Source: Anaerostipes sp. MSJ-23 (lineage in GTDB: Bacteria > Bacillota > Clostridia > Lachnospirales > Lachnospiraceae). From it: a DNA stretch of 64,000 nucleotides. Positions 24,709-34,044 of this stretch are shown in pieces. A program made the position numbers and the translations under genes. Each line of letters begins with the position of its first letter. The first letter of the stretch is position 1. The notes below the pieces were generated by a model. The model saw only the letters and a list, made by a program, of their open reading frames with translations. It did no database searches and had not been told where the DNA came from. Location of the stretch: the NCBI RefSeq assembly GCF_018918155.1, contig NZ_JAHLPY010000011.1:1-64000 (forward strand). Direction: 5' to 3'.

Positions 24709-25758
24709 ATGGAAGAAAGTTATCAACATGGAGGAGATATTTACAGAAATGATGTTTTATATGATTTTTCTGTAAATACGAATCCTTTTGGAATGCCGCA
24801 AAAAAGTGTGAAAGCAGCGGTTAAAGGGATTTCTCTTGCAAAATGTTATCCAGATAGTCAGGCAGATGCTTTAAGAGAAGAAATTGCGAATAAAAAACAG
24901 CTTTTAAAAGAACAAATTTTGGTCGGGAATGGAGCCGCGGAATTGATTTATGGACTTTGTCAGGCAATTCAGCCTCAAAAGGTACTTACTGTCTCTCCAT
25001 GTTTTCAGGAATATGAAGAAGCAGTTTGTTCTTGTAATGGAGAAATGCAGTTTTGGAATTTAAAGGAAGAAAACAATTTTTCATTAGAAGAAACTTTTAT
25101 AAAAAAGATTACGGAAGATATCGATCTTGTTTTTTTATGCAATCCTAATAATCCGACGGGTCAATTAATTTCCAGACAACTATTAGAAAAAATAGCAAAA
25201 CGTTGTGAAGAAATGAAGGTATGGTTTTGTCTTGATGAATGTTTTCTTCCATTTCTTAAAGAGGAAGCATCTTATTCTATGCTTTCTTCGATTTGTGATT
25301 TTCCACATTTAATGATTCTACGGGCATTTACAAAAATTTATGGAATGGCAGGATTACGTCTTGGATACGGAATAAGTTCGAATGGAAAACTTCGAGAAAA
25401 AATACAGCGAGTAATTCAGCCATGGAATACATCAATACCAGCGCAAATGGCAGGCGTTGAAGCATTGAAAGATGATGCATATCTTTTGATGACAAGGCAG
25501 CTAATTGAGAGAGAAACACAATATTTGATGAGAGAGATGCAAAAAGGCCTTGCAGAAAAAATTTATGAACCATCGGTAAATTATATTTTCTTTAAAGCTA
25601 GAAAGGATTTAAAGGAAAGGCTTCTTGAGAAAAAAATCTTAATTCGTTCTTGTGATAATTATCATAATCTTTGCAGAGGTTTTTTTCGGATTGCCGTGCG
25701 GGAAAGAGAAGAAAATCAGGCCTTAATAAGAGCGTGGAGGGATTTAGAAAGGAAATGA
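24709..25758 (+). CDS. cobD: L-threonine-O-3-phosphate decarboxylase CobD
   Basis: A 349-aa PLP enzyme of the aminotransferase fold I, making (R)-1-amino-2-propanol O-2-phosphate for CbiB. It starts with the CobD-type YQHGGDIY and FSVNTNPFGMP, has NPNNPTGQLI, and the PLP lysine in RAFTKIYGMAGLRLGYG near residue 215. It resembles HisC, but its place between cbiB and cbiP supports CobD. AGGAGG lies upstream and its stop overlaps the next gene. Confidence 0.9.
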   Translation: MEESYQHGGDIYRNDVLYDFSVNTNPFGMPQKSVKAAVKGISLAKCYPDSQADALREEIANKKQLLKEQILVGNGAAELIYGLCQAIQPQKVLTVSPCFQEYEEAVCSCNGEMQFWNLKEENNFSLEETFIKKITEDIDLVFLCNPNNPTGQLISRQLLEKIAKRCEEMKVWFCLDECFLPFLKEEASYSMLSSICDFPHLMILRAFTKIYGMAGLRLGYGISSNGKLREKIQRVIQPWNTSIPAQMAGVEALKDDAYLLMTRQLIERETQYLMREMQKGLAEKIYEPSVNYIFFKARKDLKERLLEKKILIRSCDNYHNLCRGFFRIAVREREENQALIRAWRDLERK

Positions 25759-25760
25759 CA

Positions 25761-27272
25761 ATGAAGCAAAAAAAAGCAAAATCGATTATGATTCAGGGGA
25801 CAATGTCTAATGCAGGGAAAAGTTTGATTGTAGCGGGACTTTGTCGAATTTTTGCACAGGATGGATATAAAGTGGCACCATTTAAGTCTCAAAATATGGC
25901 ATTAAATTCTTTTATTACGAAAGAAGGACTTGAGATGGGAAGAGCACAAGTTGTTCAGGCGCAGGCGTGTGGTGTGGAACCTTCGGTAAAAATGAATCCA
26001 ATTTTATTAAAGCCGACAACAGATATGGGATCTCAGGTAATTGTTAATGGAAAAGTCCAAGGAAATATGCGTGCCATGGATTACTTTAAAAAGAAAAAAG
26101 ATTATATTCCGGTAATCAAAAAAGCTTATGAACAGTTGGCATCGGAGTATGATATTATTGTGATAGAAGGAGCAGGAAGTCCAGCGGAAATTAATCTAAA
26201 ACAGGATGATATTGTAAATATGGGAATGGCGGCCATTGCAGATGCACCAGTACTTCTTGTTGGGGATATTGATCGGGGAGGTGTGTTTGCACAGCTTTAT
26301 GGAACGGTTGAATTATTAAATGTGAGTGAAAAAGAAAGAATTAAAGGGCTTATTATTAATAAATTTCGTGGAGATGAAGAAATTTTAAAGCCGGGACTTT
26401 CTATGCTTCATAATCTTTGTAAGAAGAAGGTCGTTGGGGTGATTCCTTACCTAAATGTTGACATTGAGGAAGAAGATTCTTTGGCAGAAGAACTTTCACA
26501 AAAAGTATGTACAAAAGCTATTGATATTGCAGTTATAAGGTTTCCAAAGATTTCTAATTTTACAGATATGCAAGCACTTTCTATGGAAAAAAATATCTCT
26601 GTTCGATATGTAAATAAAAAATCAGAGCTTGGAAACCCAGATGTTATCATTCTTCCAGGAACAAAAAATACAATGAAGGATCTTTTGTGGTTACGTGAAA
26701 GCGGTTTGGAAGGAACTATTTTAAGGCTTGTATCTAAAGGAAGTCTTTTGTTTGGAATTTGTGGTGGATATCAGATGCTAGGGGAGAAGATTACGGATGT
26801 AAACGGAATTGAGGGAAACGGAAGTATTCGTGGACTTGGATTAATCCCGATGAATACAATCTTTGAGCCGGAAAAGACAAGAACGCAAATCGAAGGGATT
26901 ACATTAGATGCACTGGGAAGTCTTGCTATTCTCTCTGGGAAAAAAATTAAAGGATATGAAATTCATATGGGACGATCCATTTTTACGCAAGAGCATCAGG
27001 CATTTGCAGTTTTTAAGGGAAAAAAAGATGGATATTGGAAGGAAAACGTGATAGGAACTTATCTCCACGGTGTTTTTGATGAAGAAGAGTTTCGCAAAGC
27101 ATTTTTGAAATTTTTATTTCAGAAGAAAGGATTGGATCCTAAGGAAATTTCAGATCTTACACTGGAAGAGTATCACAATCAGCAGTATGATCTTTTGGCA
27201 GATGGTATTCGCAGCCATCTTGATATGAAAGAAGTTTACCGGATTTTGGAGAAAGGTGGAAGTCATGCTTGA
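25761..27272 (+). CDS. cbiP: Cobyric acid synthase CbiP
   Basis: A 503-aa glutamine-dependent amidotransferase forming the b, d, e and g amides. The N-terminal P-loop-like IMIQGTMSNAGKSLIVAGL is followed by PFKSQNMALNSF, GRAQVVQAQACG and NPILLKPTTDMGSQVI; the C-terminal glutaminase has GICGGYQMLGE (nucleophile Cys) and GTYLHGVFD. The ATG at 25761 has AGG eight bases upstream; an ATG at 25755 overlapping the cobD stop is an alternative. It overlaps btuR by 8 bp. Confidence 0.94.
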   Translation: MKQKKAKSIMIQGTMSNAGKSLIVAGLCRIFAQDGYKVAPFKSQNMALNSFITKEGLEMGRAQVVQAQACGVEPSVKMNPILLKPTTDMGSQVIVNGKVQGNMRAMDYFKKKKDYIPVIKKAYEQLASEYDIIVIEGAGSPAEINLKQDDIVNMGMAAIADAPVLLVGDIDRGGVFAQLYGTVELLNVSEKERIKGLIINKFRGDEEILKPGLSMLHNLCKKKVVGVIPYLNVDIEEEDSLAEELSQKVCTKAIDIAVIRFPKISNFTDMQALSMEKNISVRYVNKKSELGNPDVIILPGTKNTMKDLLWLRESGLEGTILRLVSKGSLLFGICGGYQMLGEKITDVNGIEGNGSIRGLGLIPMNTIFEPEKTRTQIEGITLDALGSLAILSGKKIKGYEIHMGRSIFTQEHQAFAVFKGKKDGYWKENVIGTYLHGVFDEEEFRKAFLKFLFQKKGLDPKEISDLTLEEYHNQQYDLLADGIRSHLDMKEVYRILEKGGSHA

Positions 27273-27783
27273 AATTTATCATGGGGATGGAAAAGGAAAG
27301 ACAACAGCGGGAGTAGGACTTTGCCTACGTGCAGCAGGAGCTGGTTTTTCAGTATGGTTTTTTCAATTTATGAAGGATGGAACTTCTGCAGAAATTCCAA
27401 TGTTATCAAAAATTGATGGGATTCATGTTGTTTATTCAGATGTTTTTTTTGGATTTACGAAAAATATGACGCAGGAACAAAAACAACAGATGAAAGAACA
27501 ATATAAAAAAATGTTGCAAAAGGCAGAAGAGATTGCAAAAAATTCAGAAAAAGAAACGTTAATTGTATTAGATGAAGTTCTTCATGCTTGTAATCAGAAG
27601 TTACTGGATCAAAAAGTATTGAGAAAATTTCTCGCTGCATATAAGGATCAGATAGAAATTGTATTGACTGGAAGAAATCCATCCAAAGATTTAATGGATC
27701 TTTCCGATTATATATCTGAAGTAAAAAAACAAAAACATCCTTATGATCGTGGAATTGCGGCGAGAAAGGGAATTGAGTTTTAA
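27265..27783 (+). CDS. btuR: Cob(I)yrinic acid a,c-diamide adenosyltransferase
   Basis: A 172-aa CobA/BtuR/CobO-type ATP:corrinoid adenosyltransferase. The P-loop is IYHGDGKGKTTAGVGLCLRA at the N-terminus; VWFFQFMKDG, LIVLDEVLHACN and VLTGRNPSKDLMDLSDYISEV are family motifs, ending in HPYDRGIAARKGIEF. It transfers the 5'-deoxyadenosyl group to cobalt. The start at 27265 follows GGTGG and overlaps cbiP. Confidence 0.93.
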   Translation: MLEIYHGDGKGKTTAGVGLCLRAAGAGFSVWFFQFMKDGTSAEIPMLSKIDGIHVVYSDVFFGFTKNMTQEQKQQMKEQYKKMLQKAEEIAKNSEKETLIVLDEVLHACNQKLLDQKVLRKFLAAYKDQIEIVLTGRNPSKDLMDLSDYISEVKKQKHPYDRGIAARKGIEF

Positions 27784-27796
27784 GAAAGGAAAAAAC

Positions 27797-28438
27797 ATGA
27801 AAAGATGCAAGGTTTCGCTGGAAAAAGTACTTCCGGCAGAGATTGAACAAAGAAGTTTTGAAATCATTACACAAGAACTTGGAGATCGCATATTAGACCC
27901 TATTGAGGCACCGGTTATTAAAAGAGTGATTCATACAACTGCAGATTTTGATTATGTTGATCACTTGTATTTTTCTGATGACGTGGTAAAATCTTTACAG
28001 AATGCACTTAGAGATGGAGCATGTATTGTCACAGATACACAGATGGCAAGATCTGGGATTAATAAACGCGAACTTTCGAAGTATGGTGGGGAAGTGTTAT
28101 GTTTTATGAGTGATGAAGATGTTGCCATTGAAGCAAAAAGAAATAAAACAACAAGAGCTGTTGCCAGCATGGAAAAAGCATCTAGACTTTCAAAGCCTGT
28201 CATTTTTGCTATTGGAAATGCGCCAACGGCACTCGTTCGCCTTTATGAATTGATGCAAGAAGAAAAAGTTCATCCGATAGGCATCATTGCAGTTCCAGTT
28301 GGATTCGTCAATGTTGTGGAATCAAAGGAATTAATTATTAAATCTGGATGTCCATCTATTGTGGCACGAGGAAGAAAAGGCGGAAGTAATGTTGCAGCAG
28401 CAATTGTCAATGCCTTGTTGTATGAAATGCGCAAATAA
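27797..28438 (+). CDS. cbiC: Cobalt-precorrin-8 methylmutase CbiC
   Basis: A 213-aa enzyme moving the C-11 methyl group to C-12 to form cobyrinate. Typical stretches are RSFEIITQELGDR, KRVIHTTADFDYVDHLYF with the active-site His, CIVTDTQMARSGINKREL, IFAIGNAPTALVRLYEL and GVPVGFVNVVESKE-like IAVPVGFVNVVESKE. The start at 27797 follows AAAGGA. It is the last gene of the cobalamin cluster; no clear terminator follows in the A-rich spacer. Confidence 0.93.
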   Translation: MKRCKVSLEKVLPAEIEQRSFEIITQELGDRILDPIEAPVIKRVIHTTADFDYVDHLYFSDDVVKSLQNALRDGACIVTDTQMARSGINKRELSKYGGEVLCFMSDEDVAIEAKRNKTTRAVASMEKASRLSKPVIFAIGNAPTALVRLYELMQEEKVHPIGIIAVPVGFVNVVESKELIIKSGCPSIVARGRKGGSNVAAAIVNALLYEMRK

Positions 28439-28558
28439 GAAAAAATATTTTCCCTTAAAAAAATAAAAAAATACGCCCAAAACGTCCAAAAAACACAAAA
28501 AATAAGAGAAAAAACATAAAAAAATGCGAAAAGTACTACATAAAATACAAAAAAAGGC
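28439..28558. other. A-rich spacer downstream of the cobalamin cluster
   Basis: About 120 bases dominated by A-runs on the plus strand, with little C or G. I see no gene, hairpin terminator or RNA element in it. Its composition would bend the DNA and could act as an UP-like element for the glnN promoter next to it. Confidence 0.35.
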
Positions 28559-28587
28559 TTGATTTTAAAAAAAAATCATTGTATCCT
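28559..28587 (+). promoter_or_regulatory. Promoter upstream of the glutamine synthetase leader
   Basis: TTGATT (28559-28564), a 17-bp A-rich spacer and TATCCT (28582-28587) make a sigma-A promoter starting transcription near 28594, about 130 bases before the glnN ATG. Confidence 0.65.
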
Positions 28588-28608
28588 ATAACCAATGAAG
28601 TTACTGAC

Positions 28609-28657
28609 AAGGGCGTCAAACAATTAGTTTCATATTGTTTGTCGTCCCTTTTTTTCT
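28609..28657 (+). terminator. Leader terminator/attenuator before glnN
   Basis: AAGGGCGTCAAACAAT (28609-28624) pairs with ATTGTTTGTCGTCCCTT (28634-28650) with one mismatch and one bulge, followed by seven T's. Since the only good promoter lies upstream, either glnN is attenuated here or this ends a short RNA of about 60 nt. No known riboswitch aptamer is recognised before it. Confidence 0.7.
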
Positions 28658-28720
28658 ATAACGGGAAAAAAATAGATAGATTATAATACTTCAAATGTAA
28701 GAGAAGAAAGGAAGAACTCT

Positions 28721-30838
28721 ATGAAGGAAAAAATTAATGTATCAGAAATTTTTGGATCTCATGTGTTTAATGACAGTGTTATGAAAGCTCGTCTGCCAAA
28801 AGCTGTTTACAAAGATCTGAAGAAAACAATCGAAGAAGGAACAGAATTAAATCCTGCAATTGCTGACGTTGTTGCAAATGAAATGAAAGAATGGGCTATT
28901 GAAAAAGGTGCAACTCATTTCACACACTGGTTCCAGCCATTAACAGGTGTAACTGCTGAAAAGCATGACGCATTTATCAACCCAACAGATGATGGAAAAG
29001 TTCTTCTGGAATTCTCCGGAAAAGAACTGATCAAGGGAGAACCTGATGCGTCTTCATTCCCATCAGGTGGATTAAGAGCAACATTTGAAGCTCGTGGATA
29101 TACTGCTTGGGATTGTACATCACCTGCATTCATTAAAGAGACAAAAGATTCTTGCATTTTATGTATCCCAACAGCTTTCTGCTCTTATAAAGGAGAAGCA
29201 TTGGATAAGAAGACACCACTTCTTCGTTCTATGCAGGCACTGGATATTCAGGCAACAAGATTATTAAATGTTTTAGGTAATAAAAATGTAAAACGTGTCA
29301 GTACATCTGTTGGACCAGAACAGGAATATTTCCTTGTTGATGAAGAAAAATATAAACAGAGAAAAGACTTAATTTTTACAGGACGTACTTTATTTGGGGC
29401 AATGCCTCCAAAAGGACAGGAAATGGATGACCATTACTTTGGTATTATCAAACCAAGAATCGAAGGATTCATGAAAGATTTAAATATCGAAGCATGGAAA
29501 CTTGGAATTAGTGCAAAGACAGAACATAATGAAGTAGCACCTGCACAGCATGAATTAGCACCAATTTATAATTCTAATAACGTAGCAACAGACCACAACC
29601 AGTTATTAATGGAAACAATGAGACGTGTTGCAAGACGTCATGGATTAAAATGCCTGCTTCATGAGAAACCATTTGCAGGAATCAATGGTTCTGGAAAACA
29701 TAACAACTGGTCTATGGTGACAAATGAAGGAAAGAACCTGTTAGACCCAGGAAAAACTCCTCATGAAAACCAGCAGTTCTTACTGATCCTGGCAGCAATT
29801 ATTGCAGCTGTTGATAAACATGCAGATTTACTTCGTATGTCTGCTTCTACTCCAGGAAATGACCACAGATTAGGAGCTAACGAAGCACCTCCTGCAATCA
29901 TTTCCATCTTCCTTGGAGATCAGTTAGAAGATGTTGTAAAACAGTTAGTAACAAGAGGAGAAGCAACAGAATCGAAACATGGAGATAAATTAGCATCTGG
30001 TGTACATTCTCTTCCTGACTTTGAAAAAGATGCAACAGATCGTAACCGTACATCACCATTTGCATTTACAGGAAATAAATTTGAATTCCGTATGGTTGGT
30101 TCTACACAGTCTATCTCAGATCCAAACGTTGTATTAAATACAATCGTTGCAGATATATTCTCAGATATTTGTGATAAATTGGAAAAAGTAGAAGGTGGAA
30201 AGAAAGCTGTTGAAATGGCAGCTCATGAATTGACAAAAGAATTATTAACAGAACATCAGAGAGTTATCTTCAATGGTAATGGATATTCTGATGAATGGGT
30301 AGCAGAAGCAGAAAGAAGAGGACTTCCAAATCTTCACAGCATGGTAGATGCGATCCCAACTTTGACAACAAAGAAATCTATCGAAATGTTCGAAAAATTT
30401 GGTGTATTTACAAAAGAAGAATTGGAATCTCGTGTAGAAGTTCTGTTTGAACAGTATTCTCAGACAATCAATATTGAAGCATTAGCTACACTTGATATTG
30501 CTAAGAAACAGATCGTACCAGCCGTTATGAAGTATCAGAGAAAACTGGCAAATGGCGTTGCTGAATTAAAAGCCGTTGGCATTGATAGTTCTGTACAGGA
30601 AACTCTGCTGAAAGATATTACAGCAAACTTAAATGATATGTTTGCAGCAATTGCAACTCTGGAAGCCGATGTACCAAAAGCACAGAGTCTGGAAAGTGAA
30701 GCACAGGCACGTTGCTATCATGATACAATTTTTGCAGATATGAATGCAGTTCGTGAACCAGCAGACAAACTGGAAATGTTAGTTGCAAAAGAAGATTGGC
30801 CAATGCCAAGCTATGGAGATCTGATCTTCGAAGTATAA
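28721..30838 (+). CDS. glnN: Type III glutamine synthetase
   Basis: A 705-aa GSIII enzyme, much longer than GSI, making glutamine from glutamate, ammonia and ATP in the cytosol. Diagnostic segments are [17 protein letters not shown] at the start, [49 protein letters not shown] (metal-binding Glu), [25 protein letters not shown] and [15 protein letters not shown]. The ribosome site AGAAAGGAAG precedes the ATG. It stands alone as a monocistronic unit between an attenuator-like leader and a terminator. GSIII is common in Bacteroidetes, cyanobacteria and Clostridia. Confidence 0.96.
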   Translation: MKEKINVSEIFGSHVFNDSVMKARLPKAVYKDLKKTIEEGTELNPAIADVVANEMKEWAIEKGATHFTHWFQPLTGVTAEKHDAFINPTDDGKVLLEFSGKELIKGEPDASSFPSGGLRATFEARGYTAWDCTSPAFIKETKDSCILCIPTAFCSYKGEALDKKTPLLRSMQALDIQATRLLNVLGNKNVKRVSTSVGPEQEYFLVDEEKYKQRKDLIFTGRTLFGAMPPKGQEMDDHYFGIIKPRIEGFMKDLNIEAWKLGISAKTEHNEVAPAQHELAPIYNSNNVATDHNQLLMETMRRVARRHGLKCLLHEKPFAGINGSGKHNNWSMVTNEGKNLLDPGKTPHENQQFLLILAAIIAAVDKHADLLRMSASTPGNDHRLGANEAPPAIISIFLGDQLEDVVKQLVTRGEATESKHGDKLASGVHSLPDFEKDATDRNRTSPFAFTGNKFEFRMVGSTQSISDPNVVLNTIVADIFSDICDKLEKVEGGKKAVEMAAHELTKELLTEHQRVIFNGNGYSDEWVAEAERRGLPNLHSMVDAIPTLTTKKSIEMFEKFGVFTKEELESRVEVLFEQYSQTINIEALATLDIAKKQIVPAVMKYQRKLANGVAELKAVGIDSSVQETLLKDITANLNDMFAAIATLEADVPKAQSLESEAQARCYHDTIFADMNAVREPADKLEMLVAKEDWPMPSYGDLIFEV

Positions 30839-30864
30839 TTTTTACAATTTTTATAAATGAAGAA

Positions 30865-30895
30865 AAGGTACCGGAATTTTCCGGTATCTTTTTTT
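30865..30895 (+). terminator. Terminator after glnN
   Basis: GGTACCGGA (30867-30875) pairs with TCCGGTATC (30880-30888) with one G-U pair, followed by seven T's. Confidence 0.88.
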
Positions 30896-30947
30896 GTTTT
30901 TCGTATATGCTAATTCTGTGATCTTAAGAAAGAAATGAGGGAAAACA

Positions 30948-31718
30948 ATGGGACGAAAAATCACAGGATTTGTATGCATGTTTCTTTTGATGGCATGCTT
31001 TGCATGGCAGATGGCACAAGATCATGTAGATCTCATGCATATTGCAGGACAACAGGAAGGGGAGGGAGGACTTCTTGCAAGTAATTTAGCAAATAGTAAA
31101 AAGGTATATCTGACATTTGATGATGGACCATCAGATCATACTGGCGAGATTCTTGATATTTTAAAAAAACATCATGTAAAGGCTACTTTTTTTGTCATTG
31201 GGAAAGAAACAGAAACAGCGAAAAAAATGTATCAAAGGATTGTGCTGGAAGGCCATACACTTGCGATGCATTCTTACAGCCATAATTATGACCAGATTTA
31301 TTCTTCCGTCGGTGCTTTTGGGAAGGATATGAAAAAACTTCAAAATTATTTATATGAGGTTACAGGAACAAAACCAGTGATGTTTCGCTTTCCTGGTGGG
31401 AGCAGCAATACATGTGCTGGAGACATCCGGCCATTCATCCGTTATGTGAACAGACAAGGATGGCTTTATTATGATTGGAATGCATTAAGCGGAGATGCAC
31501 TTGATTTTCAGGCAAGTTCTGAAAAATTAAATGAAAATATTTTAAAAGATGTTCGGAGACAGAAGACAAGTATTGTTCTTATGCATGATCTCCATGAGAC
31601 CATTCATACGGTAAAAGGATTAGATTCCTTGATTACAACATTGAAAAAAGAAGGTTATCATATTCTGCCAATTACTCAGAATACAAAACAGATTCATCAT
31701 GTATCCGTTGACAAATAA
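30948..31718 (+). CDS. Polysaccharide (peptidoglycan) deacetylase
   Basis: A 256-aa NodB-domain protein with an N-terminal signal anchor (about residues 5-22) that places it outside the membrane. All NodB motifs are in classical form: LTFDDGPSDHTG, MHSYSHNYDQIY (metal His pair), RFPGGSSNT, YDWNALSGDAL and IVLMHDLHET. It likely removes acetyl groups from N-acetylglucosamine or muramic residues, which can confer lysozyme resistance. It differs from the PdaB-like gene at 7815. engB follows 44 bp later. Confidence 0.88.
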   Translation: MGRKITGFVCMFLLMACFAWQMAQDHVDLMHIAGQQEGEGGLLASNLANSKKVYLTFDDGPSDHTGEILDILKKHHVKATFFVIGKETETAKKMYQRIVLEGHTLAMHSYSHNYDQIYSSVGAFGKDMKKLQNYLYEVTGTKPVMFRFPGGSSNTCAGDIRPFIRYVNRQGWLYYDWNALSGDALDFQASSEKLNENILKDVRRQKTSIVLMHDLHETIHTVKGLDSLITTLKKEGYHILPITQNTKQIHHVSVDK

Positions 31719-31762
31719 AGGCAGGTACCGTAAAATAAGGTTTCAGATAAGGAGAAATAACT

Positions 31763-32380
31763 ATGATTATAAAAAGTGTTGATTTAGAAACCGTATGCGG
31801 AATTACCAGCCGCCTTCCGGAGAATAAGCTTCCGGAGGTGGCCTTTGCCGGGAAGTCTAACGTAGGAAAGTCTTCCTTGATCAATGCATTAATGAACCGG
31901 AAATCTTATGCAAGAATTTCAGCTAAACCTGGAAAAACTCAGACCATCAATTATTATAATATTAATCAAGAACTTTATTATGTAGATCTTCCAGGGTATG
32001 GATATGCAAAGGTGACACAGTCAGTGAAGGAGAAATGGGGACAGATGATTGAAAATTATCTTCAGTCTTCAAAACAGTTAAAACTTGTATTCCTCCTAAT
32101 TGATATTCGTCATAAACCATCGAAAAATGATGTACTCATGTATGATTGGATCTTACATAATGGATATCATCCGGTGATTATTGCAACAAAGCTTGATAAA
32201 TTAAAAAGAAGTCAAGTACAAAAACATATCAAGGAAATTCGTACAGAACTTCAGATGGATAAGGAAACCCCTGTTTTTCCATTTTCTGCATTATCCAAAC
32301 AGGGAAGAGAAGAAATTTGGGATTTTATTGAAGAAAAAGTCCTGAACATAGAAGCTCAGGACGAAGAAAAATCAGAATAA
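31763..32380 (+). CDS. engB: Ribosome-biogenesis GTPase YsxC/EngB
   Basis: A 205-aa TrmE-Era-type GTPase needed for 50S assembly. G1 is AFAGKSNVGKSSLINAL, G2 the conserved T in KPGKTQTINYY, G3 DLPGYGYAK, G4 ATKLDKL and G5 FSALSKQG. Length fits YsxC. AAGGAG precedes the ATG. Its last 9 bp overlap the converging DUF4364 gene. Confidence 0.95.
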   Translation: MIIKSVDLETVCGITSRLPENKLPEVAFAGKSNVGKSSLINALMNRKSYARISAKPGKTQTINYYNINQELYYVDLPGYGYAKVTQSVKEKWGQMIENYLQSSKQLKLVFLLIDIRHKPSKNDVLMYDWILHNGYHPVIIATKLDKLKRSQVQKHIKEIRTELQMDKETPVFPFSALSKQGREEIWDFIEEKVLNIEAQDEEKSE

Positions 32381-32890
32381 TAATTGTTGAATCAGGGATG
32401 AATAAACATCTGAATGTTTATCATTCCAATGATCACAAATATGGACAGCCTGTTCTCTTGAAACAACATTTAAATTTAATTCAAGAAGCAGGGTGTCTTT
32501 TTCTTTGATTTTTAAATGTACAGTATATTCTCCACGCTTTGCAGGGAAAAAATCGGCTTCCAGATCTGTCTCTTTTCGCAATTCATATTCTTTTTCATCA
32601 AGAAACTGTGCAATGTCTTTCTTGATAGAATCTGAAATCTGATAGCTGAACATTTCAATTGCTTCATCTCCAATTTCCGTCAGATAATAATGACTCATAT
32701 TACGGATTGTTTTCGTACGAAGCATTTCTTCTTCTTCTAATTCATGAAATGCTCGTTGTACATTGAAATAGTTTGTATATCCTTTATCAATGATAAATTC
32801 ACAAATCTGGGAGTTGCTTAGTGGGAAATCTACCTTTTTGATTAAATATAAAATCATTAACTTATATAAAGTCAGCTGGTTATCTTCCAT
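32372..32890 (-). CDS. DUF4364 family putative winged-helix regulator
   Basis: A 172-aa protein. The N-terminal half is a winged helix: LYKLMILYLIKKVDFPLSNSQICEFII, then NYFNVQRAFHELEEEEMLRTKTI; the C-terminal half is mixed alpha/beta with FFPAKRGEYTVHLKIKEKDTLLLELNLNV in pieces. This layout matches DUF4364, widespread in Clostridia and of unknown role; DNA binding is inferred only. GGAGGTTC lies upstream of the ATG. It is divergent from spoVAA and overlaps engB by 9 bp. Confidence 0.8.
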   Translation of the reverse strand: MEDNQLTLYKLMILYLIKKVDFPLSNSQICEFIIDKGYTNYFNVQRAFHELEEEEMLRTKTIRNMSHYYLTEIGDEAIEMFSYQISDSIKKDIAQFLDEKEYELRKETDLEADFFPAKRGEYTVHLKIKEKDTLLLELNLNVVSREQAVHICDHWNDKHSDVYSSLIQQLLF

Positions 32891-32999
32891 ATTAAGAACC
32901 TCCTAGTCTTATCTATCAAATCATAACATTTTCAACCGCTTCTTGCAACTTATGAATGAAATAGAAAAAATTACAGATAATAAGAAAGAGGTGATGAAG

Positions 33000-33626
33000 A
33001 TGAAAACAGTTTATATAAAGGCAGAGGATAGTGTTTGTCTGAATCATAGAGATGTAAAAATAGAAGATATTCTTTCTTTATATTGTAGTGATCCAGATTT
33101 GGCTTATAAAATGAAAAAAATGAATTTTTATTGTTTTCCACAAAAGGGAAATCAAAGAAAAGTAATTTCTATTTTAAAAGTTGTGGAAATAATAAAAGAA
33201 GTTGATAAAACAATAGAAGTGGTTAATATGGGACCGGAAGATTTTATGATCTACTATAAAGAAAGGAAAGAAGAAAAAAGATGGATTCATTGGATAAAAC
33301 TTGTATTTGTTTCATTGGTTGCCTTTTTAGGGGCAGGATTTTCTATTATGACTTATAATACAGACGTTGGAATTGATGATCTTTTTCACAATATGTATGA
33401 GTTAATTATGGGAGAAACTGCGAAAGGACCAAATCTTTTGCACTTTTCTTATACGGTAGGTCTTGCTATGGGTATTATCATATTCTTTAATCATGCAGGA
33501 AAAATAAAATTAAATGATGATCCTACGCCATTTGAAGTCCAGATGAGACTTTATGAGAGGGATGTCAATGATACGTTAATTATTGATGCAGATCGTAAGA
33601 AGGAGGAAGAAGATGTGGATTCGTAA
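33000..33626 (+). CDS. spoVAA: Stage V sporulation protein AA
   Basis: A 208-aa protein of the spoVA dipicolinate channel operon. The N-terminal domain (KTVYIKAEDSVCLNHRDVKIEDI) is soluble; two hydrophobic helices follow (LVFVSLVAFLGAGFSIMTYNTDVGI and TVGLAMGIIIFFNHAGK). This domain order and the gene position fit SpoVAA. The ATG at 33000 is chosen because GAGGTG (32988-32993) is correctly spaced; 32994 is too close. I could not find a convincing sigma-G promoter in the divergent spacer; a TGAATG/CAGATAAT pair near 32953 is weak. Confidence 0.88.
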   Translation: MKTVYIKAEDSVCLNHRDVKIEDILSLYCSDPDLAYKMKKMNFYCFPQKGNQRKVISILKVVEIIKEVDKTIEVVNMGPEDFMIYYKERKEEKRWIHWIKLVFVSLVAFLGAGFSIMTYNTDVGIDDLFHNMYELIMGETAKGPNLLHFSYTVGLAMGIIIFFNHAGKIKLNDDPTPFEVQMRLYERDVNDTLIIDADRKKEEEDVDS

Positions 33627-34029
33627 AATCATTTTAGTTTTTTATGGACTTGCATCCGGAGGATTAATTGCAGGAAGTTTCCTTGCATTTTTAAGTATGG
33701 TGGGGGTGATTCCAAGGCTTGCAGGTCTTACAAAAACTATTCGTTATGCAAGAACTTATGAAAATTGTATTGCACTTGGAGGAGTTCTTGGAACGGTTGT
33801 TTTTTTATATCGGTGGCATCTTCCATTTGGAAAAGGAATGTTAATCCTTTTTGGATTATTTGGCGGCATTTTTGTAGGATGCTTGATTGGAGCATTGGCA
33901 GAGATGTTAAAAAGTCTTCCAATATTTTCACGAAGATTTGTATTAAGAGATGGGATTCCTTATATTATTTATGCCATTGCCCTTGGGAAAATGTTTGGAT
34001 GTTATCTTCAGTTTTATATCATTCGATAA
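33613..34029 (+). CDS. spoVAB: Stage V sporulation protein AB
   Basis: A 138-aa integral membrane protein with about four helices, starting WIRKIILVFYGLASGGLIAGSFLAF and including VIPRLAGLTKTI and LFGLFGGIFVGCLIGALAEMLKSLPIFSRR in segments, characteristic of SpoVAB. It overlaps spoVAA by 14 bp and has AGGAGG upstream. In Bacillus it is needed for dipicolinate uptake into the forespore. Confidence 0.88.
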   Translation: MWIRKIILVFYGLASGGLIAGSFLAFLSMVGVIPRLAGLTKTIRYARTYENCIALGGVLGTVVFLYRWHLPFGKGMLILFGLFGGIFVGCLIGALAEMLKSLPIFSRRFVLRDGIPYIIYAIALGKMFGCYLQFYIIR

Positions 34030-34044
34030 GAAAGGAGTGGAAAA

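Noticed and set aside
28657-28700. Second glnN promoter at TATAAT 28682-28687
   Set aside because: No -35 match lies 16-18 bp upstream (TAACGG), and no extended -10 is present.
32940-32999. Sigma-G promoter for the spoVA operon
   Set aside because: TGAATG and CAGATAAT with a 15-bp spacer is only a weak match and would leave almost no leader, so it was not listed as a feature.
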